Below, piece after piece: positions 1 through 8,239 of a stretch of DNA of 64,000 nt. How positions within the stretch are numbered: the stretch's first letter is position 1; the number at the start of each line of letters is the position of its first letter. Source of the DNA: Streptomyces griseoloalbus (GTDB lineage Bacteria; Actinomycetota; Actinomycetes; Streptomycetales; Streptomycetaceae). The notes below the pieces were generated by a model. The model was not told where the DNA came from, did not search any database, and saw only the letters and a program-made list of their open reading frames with translations. The translations under genes and the position numbers were made by a program. The stretch lies in assembly GCA_014650015.1 (NCBI GenBank), contig BMUD01000005.1, positions 124,001 to 188,000 on the forward strand, read 5' to 3'.

Positions 1-1215
1 TCGGCGCCGTTCCTGCCGCGGGTGACCCGGGGACGGGTGACGCTGCGGCCCGCCCAGTGGCGGCTGACCGCCGAGGACGGCGCCGACCTGTCCGCCTGGC
101 GCGCGCGGTTCGACGTGCCCCGGTACGTCTACATGACCGAGTCCGACCACCGGCTGCTGCTGGATCTGGACCACCCGTCCTTCCGGGCCGAGCTGGAGGC
201 GGAGCTGAAGCGGAAGCCGGCCGTCGTGCTGCAGGAGATGCTCCCCGCGTTCGACCGGCTCTGGCTGCGGGACGAGCGCGACCAGGGGTACGTCAGCGAG
301 GTCATCGTGCCCGTCGTCCTGAAGGATGCCCGGCGCGTCACGCGGCCGCCCGTGGAGCGGCAGCCGCACGTTCCGGTCGAGCGGCACGTACCCGGCGGCG
401 AATGGACGTACCTCAAGATCTATTCGGCGCCGGAACGACACGACGAGATCATCGCCGGACCGCTGCGGGACATCGTCCGGGAACTGCGGGAGCGGCAGCT
501 CCTGGACCGGTGGTTCTACATGCGCTACGCCGACCCGTTCCCCCATCTGCGGGTCCGGGTGCGCAGCAGTGAGACCTCCCTCGCGCCGGCGCTGCTGACC
601 GCCTGGGGCAGGAGCCTGGTCGGGCAGGGGCTCGCCCAGGACTTCCAGGTGGCCGGTTACGTCCCGGAGATCGCCCGGTACGGGGGCCCCGCGTCCTTCG
701 ACGCCGCCGAGGCGGTCTTCGAGGCCAACAGCGAGGTGACCGCCGCGCTGCTCGCCGTGCGCCCCGACATCAGGCCGGAGTTCCTGGCGGTCGCGGCCCT
801 GGACACCCTGCACGCGCAGTGGGGGGTGCCTCCGGCGGACCGCGGGCGGCACGCCAGAGGCACCCACGAGGACGAGACCCGCAAGCTGTTCCAGGAGAAC
901 CGGGACTACCTCTGCGAACTCCTCAGCCCCTGGGACCGGTACACCCATCCGCGGGGCAGCGAGCACCGGGGCCTGCTGGAGCCCGTCCTCGCGACCCAGC
1001 TGCCGGCCGTCCGGCACGCGGCGGACACCGTGCGGCGGGCCGCGGCCGACGGCGATCTCGTGGGCGGCGAGGAACAGATACTCGCCAGCCTGGCCCATAT
1101 GCAGGTGAACCGTTTGCTCCCCATCGACCTGGAGCGTGAGGCGCGTTGCCACGGCCTGTGGAGCCATGTGCTGCGCGCGCTCCGCGGCCGGATGGCCGCC
1201 GAGGAGGCACCGTGA
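1..1215 (+). CDS. lantibiotic dehydratase (LanB) C-terminal part, 5' truncated by window
   Basis: The open frame runs in from base 1 and its start lies outside the window. The visible ~404 residues begin with FLPRV followed by a strand-rich stretch, as in the end of the LanB glutamylation domain. They continue into a complete SpaB_C / thiopeptide-type elimination domain from about residue 135. Family landmarks are visible: WTYLKIY, then HLRVRVR (the Arg expected in the elimination site) and, near the end, HMQVNRLL, whose His matches the catalytic His of NisB. Family knowledge: such proteins glutamylate Ser/Thr of a precursor peptide using Glu-tRNA and eliminate glutamate to give dehydroalanine/dehydrobutyrine. 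The stop overlaps the start of the ABC exporter by 4 nt, so the two are probably translationally coupled. A thiopeptide or other RiPP role is possible; the fused architecture favours class I lanthipeptides. Confidence 0.85.
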   Translation, partial: SAPFLPRVTRGRVTLRPAQWRLTAEDGADLSAWRARFDVPRYVYMTESDHRLLLDLDHPSFRAELEAELKRKPAVVLQEMLPAFDRLWLRDERDQGYVSEVIVPVVLKDARRVTRPPVERQPHVPVERHVPGGEWTYLKIYSAPERHDEIIAGPLRDIVRELRERQLLDRWFYMRYADPFPHLRVRVRSSETSLAPALLTAWGRSLVGQGLAQDFQVAGYVPEIARYGGPASFDAAEAVFEANSEVTAALLAVRPDIRPEFLAVAALDTLHAQWGVPPADRGRHARGTHEDETRKLFQENRDYLCELLSPWDRYTHPRGSEHRGLLEPVLATQLPAVRHAADTVRRAAADGDLVGGEEQILASLAHMQVNRLLPIDLEREARCHGLWSHVLRALRGRMAAEEAP

Positions 1216-2996
1216 TCTGGCTCCGTGTCGTGCGGCTCTTCTGGCAGCTCAGCCCGAGCCGCGTGGTGGCGTACACCGTGGTGTCGGTGCTGTCGGCCGT
1301 GGTGCCCGCCGTGCAGATCGGACTGACCGCCTCCGCGGTCCAGGCGGTGGCCGAGGCGATCGGCGGACAGGCGGGCGCCCGCGAGGTCGCCCTGCGCAAC
1401 GGCTTCGCACTGGTCGGGCTCTCCCTCGCCCAGCACGTGCTGGGCATGTGCCAGCAGTACCTCGACTCGCTGCTGCGCCTCGAACTGACCATGCGGGTCG
1501 GTGAGATGGTCATGCGCAAGGGCACCCTGCTGGACCTCCAGCAGTACGAGGACGCCGAGGCCTACGACAATCTGCAGCGGGCCTTCCAGGAGAGCAGCGG
1601 CGGCCGGATCTACCAGGTGTTCACCCAGCTCCTGGAGGCCGTGCGCGAGCTGATCACCCTGGTCACGGTCAGTGCCGTCCTCTTCTCCTGGAACCCCTGG
1701 ATCGCGCTCGTCATCCTGCTCTCGCCGCTGCCGTCGGTGATTTCCCACATGGTCTTCACCCACAAGGCGTTCGAGATCGAGTACGACCGCACGGCGGAGC
1801 GGCGGCGCATCTACTACTACCAGTACCTGACCACGACCGATCACTCGTTCAAGGAAGTACGGCTCTTCCAGCTGGGCGACTACTTCGTGAACCTCTACAG
1901 CAACGCCGTCCGCACCTTCTTCCAGGTCGACCGGAGCCTCGCCCGGCGCCAGTCCCTGATAGGCGGCGGCCTCGGCATCCTCAGCGTCCTCGCCTCGTCC
2001 GGCGCGATGCTGTGGGCGATCCACGAAGCCATGTCGTCCGGGCAGGTGGGCCGGCTGGCCGGCTATCTGCAGGCGATCGGCTCGATCCAGGTGTCGGCGC
2101 ACGGCCTGCTGCTGGGCATCGCGGGCCTGTACAAGGACACGCTGTTCCTCGGGAACCTCTTCACCTTCTTCGGCCTGCCCGAACGGCAGATCAAGGGCGG
2201 CACCCGGCCCTTCCCCGAGAAGCTGCGCGTCGGCATCGAGTTCCGCGACGTGAGCTTCACCTACCCCGGCACCGACGAACTCGTCCTGGACCGCCTCAGC
2301 TTCCGCATCCCGGCCGGCCAGTGCGTCGCCCTCGTCGGGCAGAACGGGGCGGGAAAGACCACCGTCGTCAAACTCCTGACCCGTCTCTACGAGCGGACCG
2401 GCGGACAGATCCTGATCGACGACGTACCCATCGAGGAGTACGACCTCGACGAGCTCCAGCGGAACATGGGAGTGATCTTCCAGGACTTCATCCGCTACGA
2501 GACGACCGCGCGGGACAACATCGGGTTCGGCAGGATCGAAGCGCGGCACGACACCGAACGGGTGGCCAGGGCCGCGGCCTCCGGAGGCGCCGAGCAGGTG
2601 ATCGACGGCCTGCCCCACACCTACGACACGATGCTCGGCCGGCACTTCGAGGAAGGCCACCAGCTCTCCGGCGGCCAGTGGCAGAAGATCGCCCTCAGCC
2701 GGGCGTTCATGAGGAAGGCACCGGTCGTCATCCTCGACGAGCCGACGGCGGCGATCGACGCCGAGGCCGAGGCGGAGATCTTCGGCCGGCTGCGCACCAT
2801 CGCCCACGAGGCCACCTCGCTGGTCATCGCGCACCGCTTCTCCACCGTCCGGATCGCCGACAAGATCCTGGTGATCCAGGGCGGGCGGCTCCTCGAAGAG
2901 GGCACCCACGAGGAGCTGCTGACGGCCGACGGGGTCTATGCCCGCCTCTTCAACCTGCAGGCCTCGGGCTATCTCACCGAGGCCGGACAACGCTAG
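1212..2996 (+). CDS. ABC exporter, fused transmembrane and ATPase domains (lanthipeptide cluster)
   Basis: 594 residues from a GTG overlapping the upstream stop (GTGA); this is chosen over an in-frame start inside the dehydratase gene. About residues 15-310 form a hydrophobic six-helix exporter domain and about 345-590 an ATPase. Walker A is GQNGAGKTT, the signature is LSGGQWQK and Walker B is VVILDEPT, followed by a switch His in VIAHRF. There is no N-terminal C39 peptidase domain, so it would export a peptide or small molecule without removing a leader. It probably works as a homodimer at the plasma membrane. Its placement between LanB and an LLM oxidoreductase suggests it exports the cluster's product or gives self-protection. 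The substrate is inferred from context only. Confidence 0.88.
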   Translation: MIWLRVVRLFWQLSPSRVVAYTVVSVLSAVVPAVQIGLTASAVQAVAEAIGGQAGAREVALRNGFALVGLSLAQHVLGMCQQYLDSLLRLELTMRVGEMVMRKGTLLDLQQYEDAEAYDNLQRAFQESSGGRIYQVFTQLLEAVRELITLVTVSAVLFSWNPWIALVILLSPLPSVISHMVFTHKAFEIEYDRTAERRRIYYYQYLTTTDHSFKEVRLFQLGDYFVNLYSNAVRTFFQVDRSLARRQSLIGGGLGILSVLASSGAMLWAIHEAMSSGQVGRLAGYLQAIGSIQVSAHGLLLGIAGLYKDTLFLGNLFTFFGLPERQIKGGTRPFPEKLRVGIEFRDVSFTYPGTDELVLDRLSFRIPAGQCVALVGQNGAGKTTVVKLLTRLYERTGGQILIDDVPIEEYDLDELQRNMGVIFQDFIRYETTARDNIGFGRIEARHDTERVARAAASGGAEQVIDGLPHTYDTMLGRHFEEGHQLSGGQWQKIALSRAFMRKAPVVILDEPTAAIDAEAEAEIFGRLRTIAHEATSLVIAHRFSTVRIADKILVIQGGRLLEEGTHEELLTADGVYARLFNLQASGYLTEAGQR

Positions 2997-3007
2997 AAGG
3001 CCCTGAC

Positions 3008-3970
3008 ATGCGTGTATCGATCATCTGCCCGGCCATGGCGAGCGATCCCCGGGACATGGTGCCCTTCGCGGAACTGGTGCGGGACGGCCACGCCCAGCGG
3101 CTGTGGCAGGGACAGTCGCTGAGCGTGGAGACCCATCAGCTCTTCGCCTACCTGGCCGGCAACGGCTTCCGCATCCCGGTCGGTACCAGCGTCGTGCTGA
3201 TGCCGCTGCGGCACCCGCTCGAAGCGGCCGTGCAGGCACGCTCCCTGGCCCGGCTGACCGGCAACAGCATGGTGCTCGGACTCGGCCCGGCCACACCCGA
3301 GTTCGTCGCCGCGCTGCACGGCGAGCCGTACCCGAGCCCGCGGGACGCCTGCGTCCGCTACGTGGAGGAGGTGCGCCGCCTGCTGCGGGCCGGCGAGCCG
3401 GACACGCGGGACGACGACGTGCCGGCCGTCGTGACGCTTCCCGGTCTCGGCCATCCCGGGGTGGAGATCGGCCTGGGCGTGCTGCGGCCCGTGCTGGCGC
3501 GTGCCGCGGGCCGGGTCGCCGATGTCGCGATCAGCTGGATGACGCCACCGGGGTATGTGCGCGACGTCCTCGTGCCCGCCCTGGGCAAGGGAGCGGCCGA
3601 GGCGGGACGCACCGTCCCGCGCCTGGTCACGGTGGTGCACGCGGCACTGGCCGGCCCGGACCGCAACCCCTACCGGCTGGCGTTCAGGGGCGCGGGCGCC
3701 CACCTCGCCGCCCCGCACTACACCGACATGCTGCGCAGGGCGGGACTGCGGGTGCATCCGGCCCAGCCCAACCTCGGCGCCCGCGCCCTGGTCGACTCCG
3801 GCACCTTCCTCCACGGCACGGCCGCGGAGGTGGCGGAGGGACTGGCCGCATACGGCCGCGCGGGCGTCGACGAGGTCGTCCTGAACCTGGCCGGACTGGC
3901 CGCCGAACACGGGTACGACGCGGCGGCGCGGGACCTGGCCGAGATCCTCGCCGCGACCGCCGGGAGCTGA
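3008..3970 (+). CDS. LLM-class flavin/F420-dependent oxidoreductase, candidate lanthipeptide reductase
   Basis: 320 residues from ATG, 11 nt after the exporter stop, with AAGG upstream. It has the bacterial-luciferase-like TIM-barrel pattern: N-terminal strand MRVSIICP, a VLMPLRHPLEAA segment, GLGPATPEF, and the C-terminal G-x-DEVVLN strand. Such proteins usually bind F420 or FMN and transfer hydride to or from small substrates or peptides. Family knowledge: F420-dependent members called LanJC (for example LxmJ of lexapeptide) reduce dehydroalanine to D-alanine in lanthipeptides. Contiguity with LanB and the exporter makes that role plausible here, but this is inference; no residue seen alone proves F420 use or a peptide substrate. 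A stand-alone redox enzyme is the alternative. Confidence 0.8.
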   Translation: MRVSIICPAMASDPRDMVPFAELVRDGHAQRLWQGQSLSVETHQLFAYLAGNGFRIPVGTSVVLMPLRHPLEAAVQARSLARLTGNSMVLGLGPATPEFVAALHGEPYPSPRDACVRYVEEVRRLLRAGEPDTRDDDVPAVVTLPGLGHPGVEIGLGVLRPVLARAAGRVADVAISWMTPPGYVRDVLVPALGKGAAEAGRTVPRLVTVVHAALAGPDRNPYRLAFRGAGAHLAAPHYTDMLRRAGLRVHPAQPNLGARALVDSGTFLHGTAAEVAEGLAAYGRAGVDEVVLNLAGLAAEHGYDAAARDLAEILAATAGS

Positions 3971-4060
3971 CCGGGTGCGCGTTACGATGCCCCGTCGGCG
4001 GGGAGGACCGGGGCCGGTACCCGGACTGTCGCACACGTAGGGCCGAGGAGAGAGAGCACA
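3971..4060 (+). promoter_or_regulatory. candidate promoter and RBS before erythromycin-esterase-like gene
   Basis: The 90-nt gap holds a TACGAT hexamer (about 3983-3988) resembling a Streptomyces -10 element, and a GAGGAGAGAG ribosome site just before the GTG at 4061. This suggests the esterase-like gene is transcribed independently of the lanthipeptide genes. No convincing -35 element was found. Confidence 0.35.
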
Positions 4061-5329
4061 GTGCCGGATGACATCGGGCCCTGGCTGTCCGCGAACGCCG
4101 TCCCGCTGACGACGCTCTCGGCGGACGGACCGCTGGACGAACTGCAGCCGCTGCGCGGGCCGTTGGACGGTGTGCGGATCCTCGGCATGGGTGAGTCCAC
4201 GCACGGAACCCGGGAGTTCTTCCGGCTGAAGCACCGGCTGCTGCGCTTCCTCGTCCTGGAGATGGGATGCACGGCGCTGGCCATGGAGGCCAGCGAGTCG
4301 GCGGCCCGTGCGGTCGACGCCTATGTGCACGGCGGTCCCGGCGACGCCGCACGGCTCCTCGACCGCCTCGGATTCTGGACCTGGCGGACCGAGGAGATCC
4401 TCGACATGGTCGAGTGGATGCGGGAGCACAACCGCACCGCGCCCGTGACCGAGCAGGTGAGCTTCGTCGGCGTCGACCCGCAGCGCTGCGCGGACTCGGT
4501 CGCCGTGCTGCGCGAGTTCCTGGGGAAGGTGGCCCCGGAGCGGGACGGGACGGATCTTCTCGACGTGCTGGCCGAGGCGCGGCCCGGATCGCGGCCGGAT
4601 CCCGGGCAGCAACTGCGGGTCGCGGCCGAGGACCTCGCCGCGTTCCTGGAGAGCCACCGGGAGGAGTTCGCCCGGCGTACCACCGCCGACGCGGCCGACG
4701 AGGCGGTGTGGCACGCCGGTGCCCTCGTCCGGGCCGCCGACCTCGTCACCCGGCCGCTGCGGGCGGAGAACGCGGAGGAGAGCGCCCTGGCCGTCCGCGA
4801 CCGCCACATGGCCGAGGCGGTCACCTCGCTCGTGGCCACCACCGGCGGCCGGATCGCCGTGTGGGGGCACAACGGGCATGTCGCCACGGGCACGTACGCG
4901 AACGGGGTGCCGTCGCTCGGCAGCCGGCTGAGGCAGCGGCACGGCGACGCCTACTACGCGCTCGGGCTGCTGTTCGGCAAGGGGGCCTTCCGCGCCCGCC
5001 GGGGAGACGACCTCGAAGGCGACGCGGTCGCGCACCGCGTGGGGCGCGGCGGCAGGACCGTCGAGTCACGGTTCGCGGCCGCCGTCCGCGGCGACTACCT
5101 GGTCGACTTCCGCGCCGCGGACCCCGGGTCCGCCGCCGGGCGGTGGCTGCGCGCCCCGCACCACCAGCGCAGCTTCGGGTCCAACGTGCCGCGGCTGACC
5201 TACCGGTTCCATGTGGCGCCGCTGGTTCCCGCGCAGGAGTACGACGGGATCGCGTTCGTGGCCAGGTCGACCTGTTCGCGTCCGCTGCCGCCCCTCAGGG
5301 GATCAGATCGAGGACCGCGTGCAGCGTGA
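4061..5329 (+). CDS. erythromycin esterase family protein
   Basis: 422 residues from GTG with a strong purine-rich RBS. The N-terminal motif GMGESTHGTREFF (E45, H48) and the AMEASES segment (E76) match the conserved acidic/His active-site core of the Ere/succinoglycan-biosynthesis family. A GHNGH motif around two thirds of the protein supplies the second conserved His. Ere enzymes open macrolide lactone rings, but most chromosomal homologues have unknown substrates. It lies directly beside the putative lanthipeptide genes, though a -10-like box in the gap suggests a separate unit. The 3' end overlaps the convergent gene by 35 nt. The cytoplasmic family assignment is firm; macrolide resistance is only a possibility. 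Confidence 0.82.
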   Translation: MPDDIGPWLSANAVPLTTLSADGPLDELQPLRGPLDGVRILGMGESTHGTREFFRLKHRLLRFLVLEMGCTALAMEASESAARAVDAYVHGGPGDAARLLDRLGFWTWRTEEILDMVEWMREHNRTAPVTEQVSFVGVDPQRCADSVAVLREFLGKVAPERDGTDLLDVLAEARPGSRPDPGQQLRVAAEDLAAFLESHREEFARRTTADAADEAVWHAGALVRAADLVTRPLRAENAEESALAVRDRHMAEAVTSLVATTGGRIAVWGHNGHVATGTYANGVPSLGSRLRQRHGDAYYALGLLFGKGAFRARRGDDLEGDAVAHRVGRGGRTVESRFAAAVRGDYLVDFRAADPGSAAGRWLRAPHHQRSFGSNVPRLTYRFHVAPLVPAQEYDGIAFVARSTCSRPLPPLRGSDRGPRAA

Positions 5330-5813
5330 GCTTCCACATGGGCTCCGCTCCCGTCCCGAAGGACGCGGCGAGGCTGTAACCGACGGCGGCGTCCCGCGGC
5401 TCCTGCCCCGCCTCGTCCCGCCACTCGACGCTCACCACCCCGTCCCCGGTCGAGATGAACGTCCCGAGGGCCGCGCCGTCCCGGAGCAGCCGGCTCTCGC
5501 CGGTCGTGACGGGGATCAACCGGTAGTGCGCACCGTCGTAGTGGACGTCCACACGGTAGGACGTCCGGGTGAGGAAGCCCTTGGACGGCGTCAACCGGGC
5601 CTCGGAGCCGGCGATCGCCATGGTGAGCCGCTCCGCGTCGCGGGTGCCGATGGGGACGTGCACCTCGAGCCGAGTCCCCGGAGCCCGCCGGACGACGACA
5701 CCGGGAAGGACGTCACCTGTGAGGCTCACCTCGCCCGCCTCATCGTCGAGACGGACGTCGACGGGGCCGAAGAGCGGGTCGTGGACGCGCACGTGCTCGA
5801 CGTTGTCGGTCAC
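5295..5813 (-). CDS. hypothetical protein, beta-rich
   Basis: 172 residues from a GTG at 5813 with GAGGAG seven nucleotides upstream; an in-frame ATG 42 nt further out lacks such a site. The protein has alternating short strands (VRVHDPLFGPVDVRL, SYRVDVHYDG, HYRLIPV) and no signal peptide or membrane helix, suggesting a cytosolic beta-sandwich. I do not recognise a family. Its tail overlaps the esterase-like gene by 35 nt on the opposite strand, and its start lies ~140 nt from the divergent glycosyltransferase. Function unknown. Confidence 0.6.
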   Translation of the reverse strand: MTDNVEHVRVHDPLFGPVDVRLDDEAGEVSLTGDVLPGVVVRRAPGTRLEVHVPIGTRDAERLTMAIAGSEARLTPSKGFLTRTSYRVDVHYDGAHYRLIPVTTGESRLLRDGAALGTFISTGDGVVSVEWRDEAGQEPRDAAVGYSLAASFGTGAEPMWKLTLHAVLDLIP

Positions 5814-5955
5814 ACGACTCCTCGCTCGGCGGCTGCTCGTCGCCAGCGTATCCAAGGGCCCCGAAACCGCTCAAGGACGGGCGGGAGAAGGACCGGATCA
5901 CACCCCACCGTCGTCACGTCATGTCCGGCGTACGGCGGGCGGTAGGGTCCGTGAA

Positions 5956-7869
5956 ATGCCGAGAACCAAGGTCAGTGTGATCGTTCCCGTCTACAACACC
6001 GGGAAGTACGTCGACGAGTGCGCGCCGTCGCTGCTCGGGCAGAGCCTGCCGGCCGACGAGTACGAGGTGATCTACGTCGACGACGGGTCGACGGACGACA
6101 CGCTGGGCCGGTTGGAGAAGATCGCGGCCGCGCACCCGAACGTCCAGGTGCACACCCGGCCGAACTCGGGCTGGCCGGGCGCGCCGCGCAACCTCGGTAT
6201 GCGACACGCCAAGGGCGAGTACGTGCAGTTCGTCGACCACGACGACACGCTCGGGCCCGAGGCGCTGGAGCGGCTGTACGAGCACGCGAAACGGAATGAC
6301 GCCGACGTGGTGCTCGGCAAGATGTCCAGCACGATGGTGCGGCCCCGCCGGCTGTTCCGGCACACCGTGGACGCCTGCACGATCGAGAACGACGAGCTGA
6401 TGCAGAGCATGTCTCCGCACAAGATGTTCCGGCGGGCCTTCGTCGAGGAGCACGGGCTGCGGTTCCCGGAAGGGCCCTGGATCCTGGAGGACCTGTCCTT
6501 CGTCAGCGCCGCCTACCTGAAGGCGGAACGGATCTCGATCCTCGCCGACTACCCCTGCTACTACTGGATGAAGCGGGACGACGGCGGCAACAACACCCAG
6601 CACCGGTTCGACCCCCGGCACGGGTTCTGGCCCAACTGCCGCAGCATCGTCCGCCAGATCAAGGACGGCACCGCCCCTTCCGACGACATCGACGCGCTGC
6701 AGAACCGGCTGCTGCACCGCCTCTACCACGTGGAGATCCTCTCCCGGACCCGTGAGCCCGAAGTCCTGCGCGAGGACCGGGCCGTGCAGCGGCAGCGCTT
6801 CGACGCGGCCCGGGAGCTGGCGCTGGAGGAGTTCCCGGCGGCTGTCCGGGAGGGACTGCCCGCGGTGTCACGGCTGCGGGCCGAACTGCTGGAACGCGGC
6901 GACTTCGACGGGGCGGTGGCGCTCGCGGAGCGCGTCCGGGAGGTGAAGGCCCGCAGCCGGGTCGGCGCACTGCGCTGGGCGGACGGCCGCCTGGTCGCCG
7001 ACGTCACGCTGGACCTGCTGCGCGGGGACGGCGAACCGCTGGCGCTCGTCGAGCGGGACGGGACGTGGTGGCTGGACCCGGAGCTGGTGGACAGCGTGCC
7101 GGGGACCGACGGCGGGTGGGAGGTCCGCGATCCGTTCCGGATGGCGTACGCGGAGCTGGTGGTGAAGGACCGGGACCGGGAGGACTGGTGGTACCCCGAG
7201 GGTGACCTGGAGGTGCGGCTGGAGCCGCTCGGGGAGGGGCGTTCGCGGCTCGTCGCGTCCGGGAGGCTGTGCCTCGACCCGGAGCGGCTGGCCGGTGGAC
7301 GGCCGCTGGAACGCGGGGTGCACGACGTATGGGCGTACGTCCAACTGCTGGGCGTCGACCGGATGGTCCGCGTGACCGGCGACGCCGCCCCGGGCAGCCC
7401 GGCCACGGGCCCCGCGCTGACCGGCGGGCGGCTCGCGCTCCCGTACTGGACGGGCAGCGGCCAACTCGCCCTCGACGTGGACCAGCGCCAGCGCGGGTTC
7501 GGCCCCGACACGGCCGGTGCCGCCGCCGCGAACGCCGCGCGCGGCGGGCGGTCGCTCCCGCTGGCGTACGTGGCGGCGACGGCCGGCGCCCCGGCTCCCG
7601 TCCAGGTCACGGTGTCCGCCCTGACGGTCAAAGCCGAGCTGATCCCCGGGGCCGACGGAGCCACGGCGCACCTGCGCCTCCCCGACCGCCTCGGCCTCCC
7701 GGCCGGACGGCACCCGGTCACCCTCCCGAAGGCGGACACCCCGGTCGCGTACGCCGTCGTCCGTCACGGCGCCCTGCTGCGCCTGGAGGGTCCGGCGTAC
7801 GCGGCCGGCGCGGGGCGCCGGCTCCTCGACGCGGTCGCCGGCCACCGCCGGATCCGGCGCGCACGGTGA
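5956..7869 (+). CDS. family 2 glycosyltransferase with long C-terminal beta-rich region
   Basis: 637 residues. The N-terminal third is a classic GT-A domain: SVIVPVYN at the start, VDDGSTDD (D42/D43), the metal-binding DHDD (94-97) and the ED pair in WILEDLSF (E178/D179), which normally supplies the catalytic base. The remaining ~300 residues lack GT motifs and are strand-rich. The arrangement resembles TarS/TarP-type enzymes that decorate wall teichoic acid, though this is a recognition by architecture, not a proven match. No membrane helix is seen. ATG 5956 is chosen because the longer open frame upstream has no ribosome site. The likely role is transfer of a sugar to a cell-wall or extracellular polymer from the cytoplasmic face. 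Confidence 0.85.
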   Translation: MPRTKVSVIVPVYNTGKYVDECAPSLLGQSLPADEYEVIYVDDGSTDDTLGRLEKIAAAHPNVQVHTRPNSGWPGAPRNLGMRHAKGEYVQFVDHDDTLGPEALERLYEHAKRNDADVVLGKMSSTMVRPRRLFRHTVDACTIENDELMQSMSPHKMFRRAFVEEHGLRFPEGPWILEDLSFVSAAYLKAERISILADYPCYYWMKRDDGGNNTQHRFDPRHGFWPNCRSIVRQIKDGTAPSDDIDALQNRLLHRLYHVEILSRTREPEVLREDRAVQRQRFDAARELALEEFPAAVREGLPAVSRLRAELLERGDFDGAVALAERVREVKARSRVGALRWADGRLVADVTLDLLRGDGEPLALVERDGTWWLDPELVDSVPGTDGGWEVRDPFRMAYAELVVKDRDREDWWYPEGDLEVRLEPLGEGRSRLVASGRLCLDPERLAGGRPLERGVHDVWAYVQLLGVDRMVRVTGDAAPGSPATGPALTGGRLALPYWTGSGQLALDVDQRQRGFGPDTAGAAAANAARGGRSLPLAYVAATAGAPAPVQVTVSALTVKAELIPGADGATAHLRLPDRLGLPAGRHPVTLPKADTPVAYAVVRHGALLRLEGPAYAAGAGRRLLDAVAGHRRIRRAR

Positions 7870-8029
7870 CGGCGGGGCGGGTCCGGCGGAGCGGTCGCGG
7901 CTGAGCGGTCGAGGCCGGAGCACGACCCGGCGGGCGACGCCGACTCGCCGGCGGTGCCGGGCACCCCGGGCGGGGTCGACGTGCCGTGGCCGGTCACCCG
8001 GTGGCGACCCCCGCTCGCGCCCACCCGAG

Positions 8030-8233
8030 CCGCCGTGCCGACCCGTGCCGCCGTGCCGACCCGTGCCGCCGAGCCGCCGTGCCGACCCGTGCCGCCGTGC
8101 CGCCGTGCCGCCGAGCCGCCGTGCCGACCCTTGCCGCCGTGCCGACCCGAGACGCCGTGCCGCCGTGCCGACCCTTGCCGCCGTGCCGACCCGAGACGCC
8201 GTGCCGCCGTGCCGCCGTGCCGCCGTGCCGCCG
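8030..8233. repeat. nested GC-rich tandem repeat (8-bp and 44-bp periods)
   Basis: The gap between the glycosyltransferase and the convergent oxidoreductase is filled by repeats of GTGCCGCC and GTGCCGACCC blocks. Two 44-bp copies at 8121-8164 and 8165-8208 are identical base for base. The open frames through it translate to monotonous Pro-Cys-Arg-Arg-Ala patterns on several frames, so it is not coding. It lies between converging genes and could act as a terminator or arise from slippage. It is not CRISPR, since there are no unique spacers. Confidence 0.85.
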
Positions 8234-8239
8234 CGTCGG

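Noticed and set aside
2012-3007. Plus-strand extension of the LLM gene upstream to 2012
   Set aside because: The upstream part overlaps the exporter in another frame and is Arg/Pro-rich. The ATG at 3008 begins the recognisable domain and follows the exporter stop.
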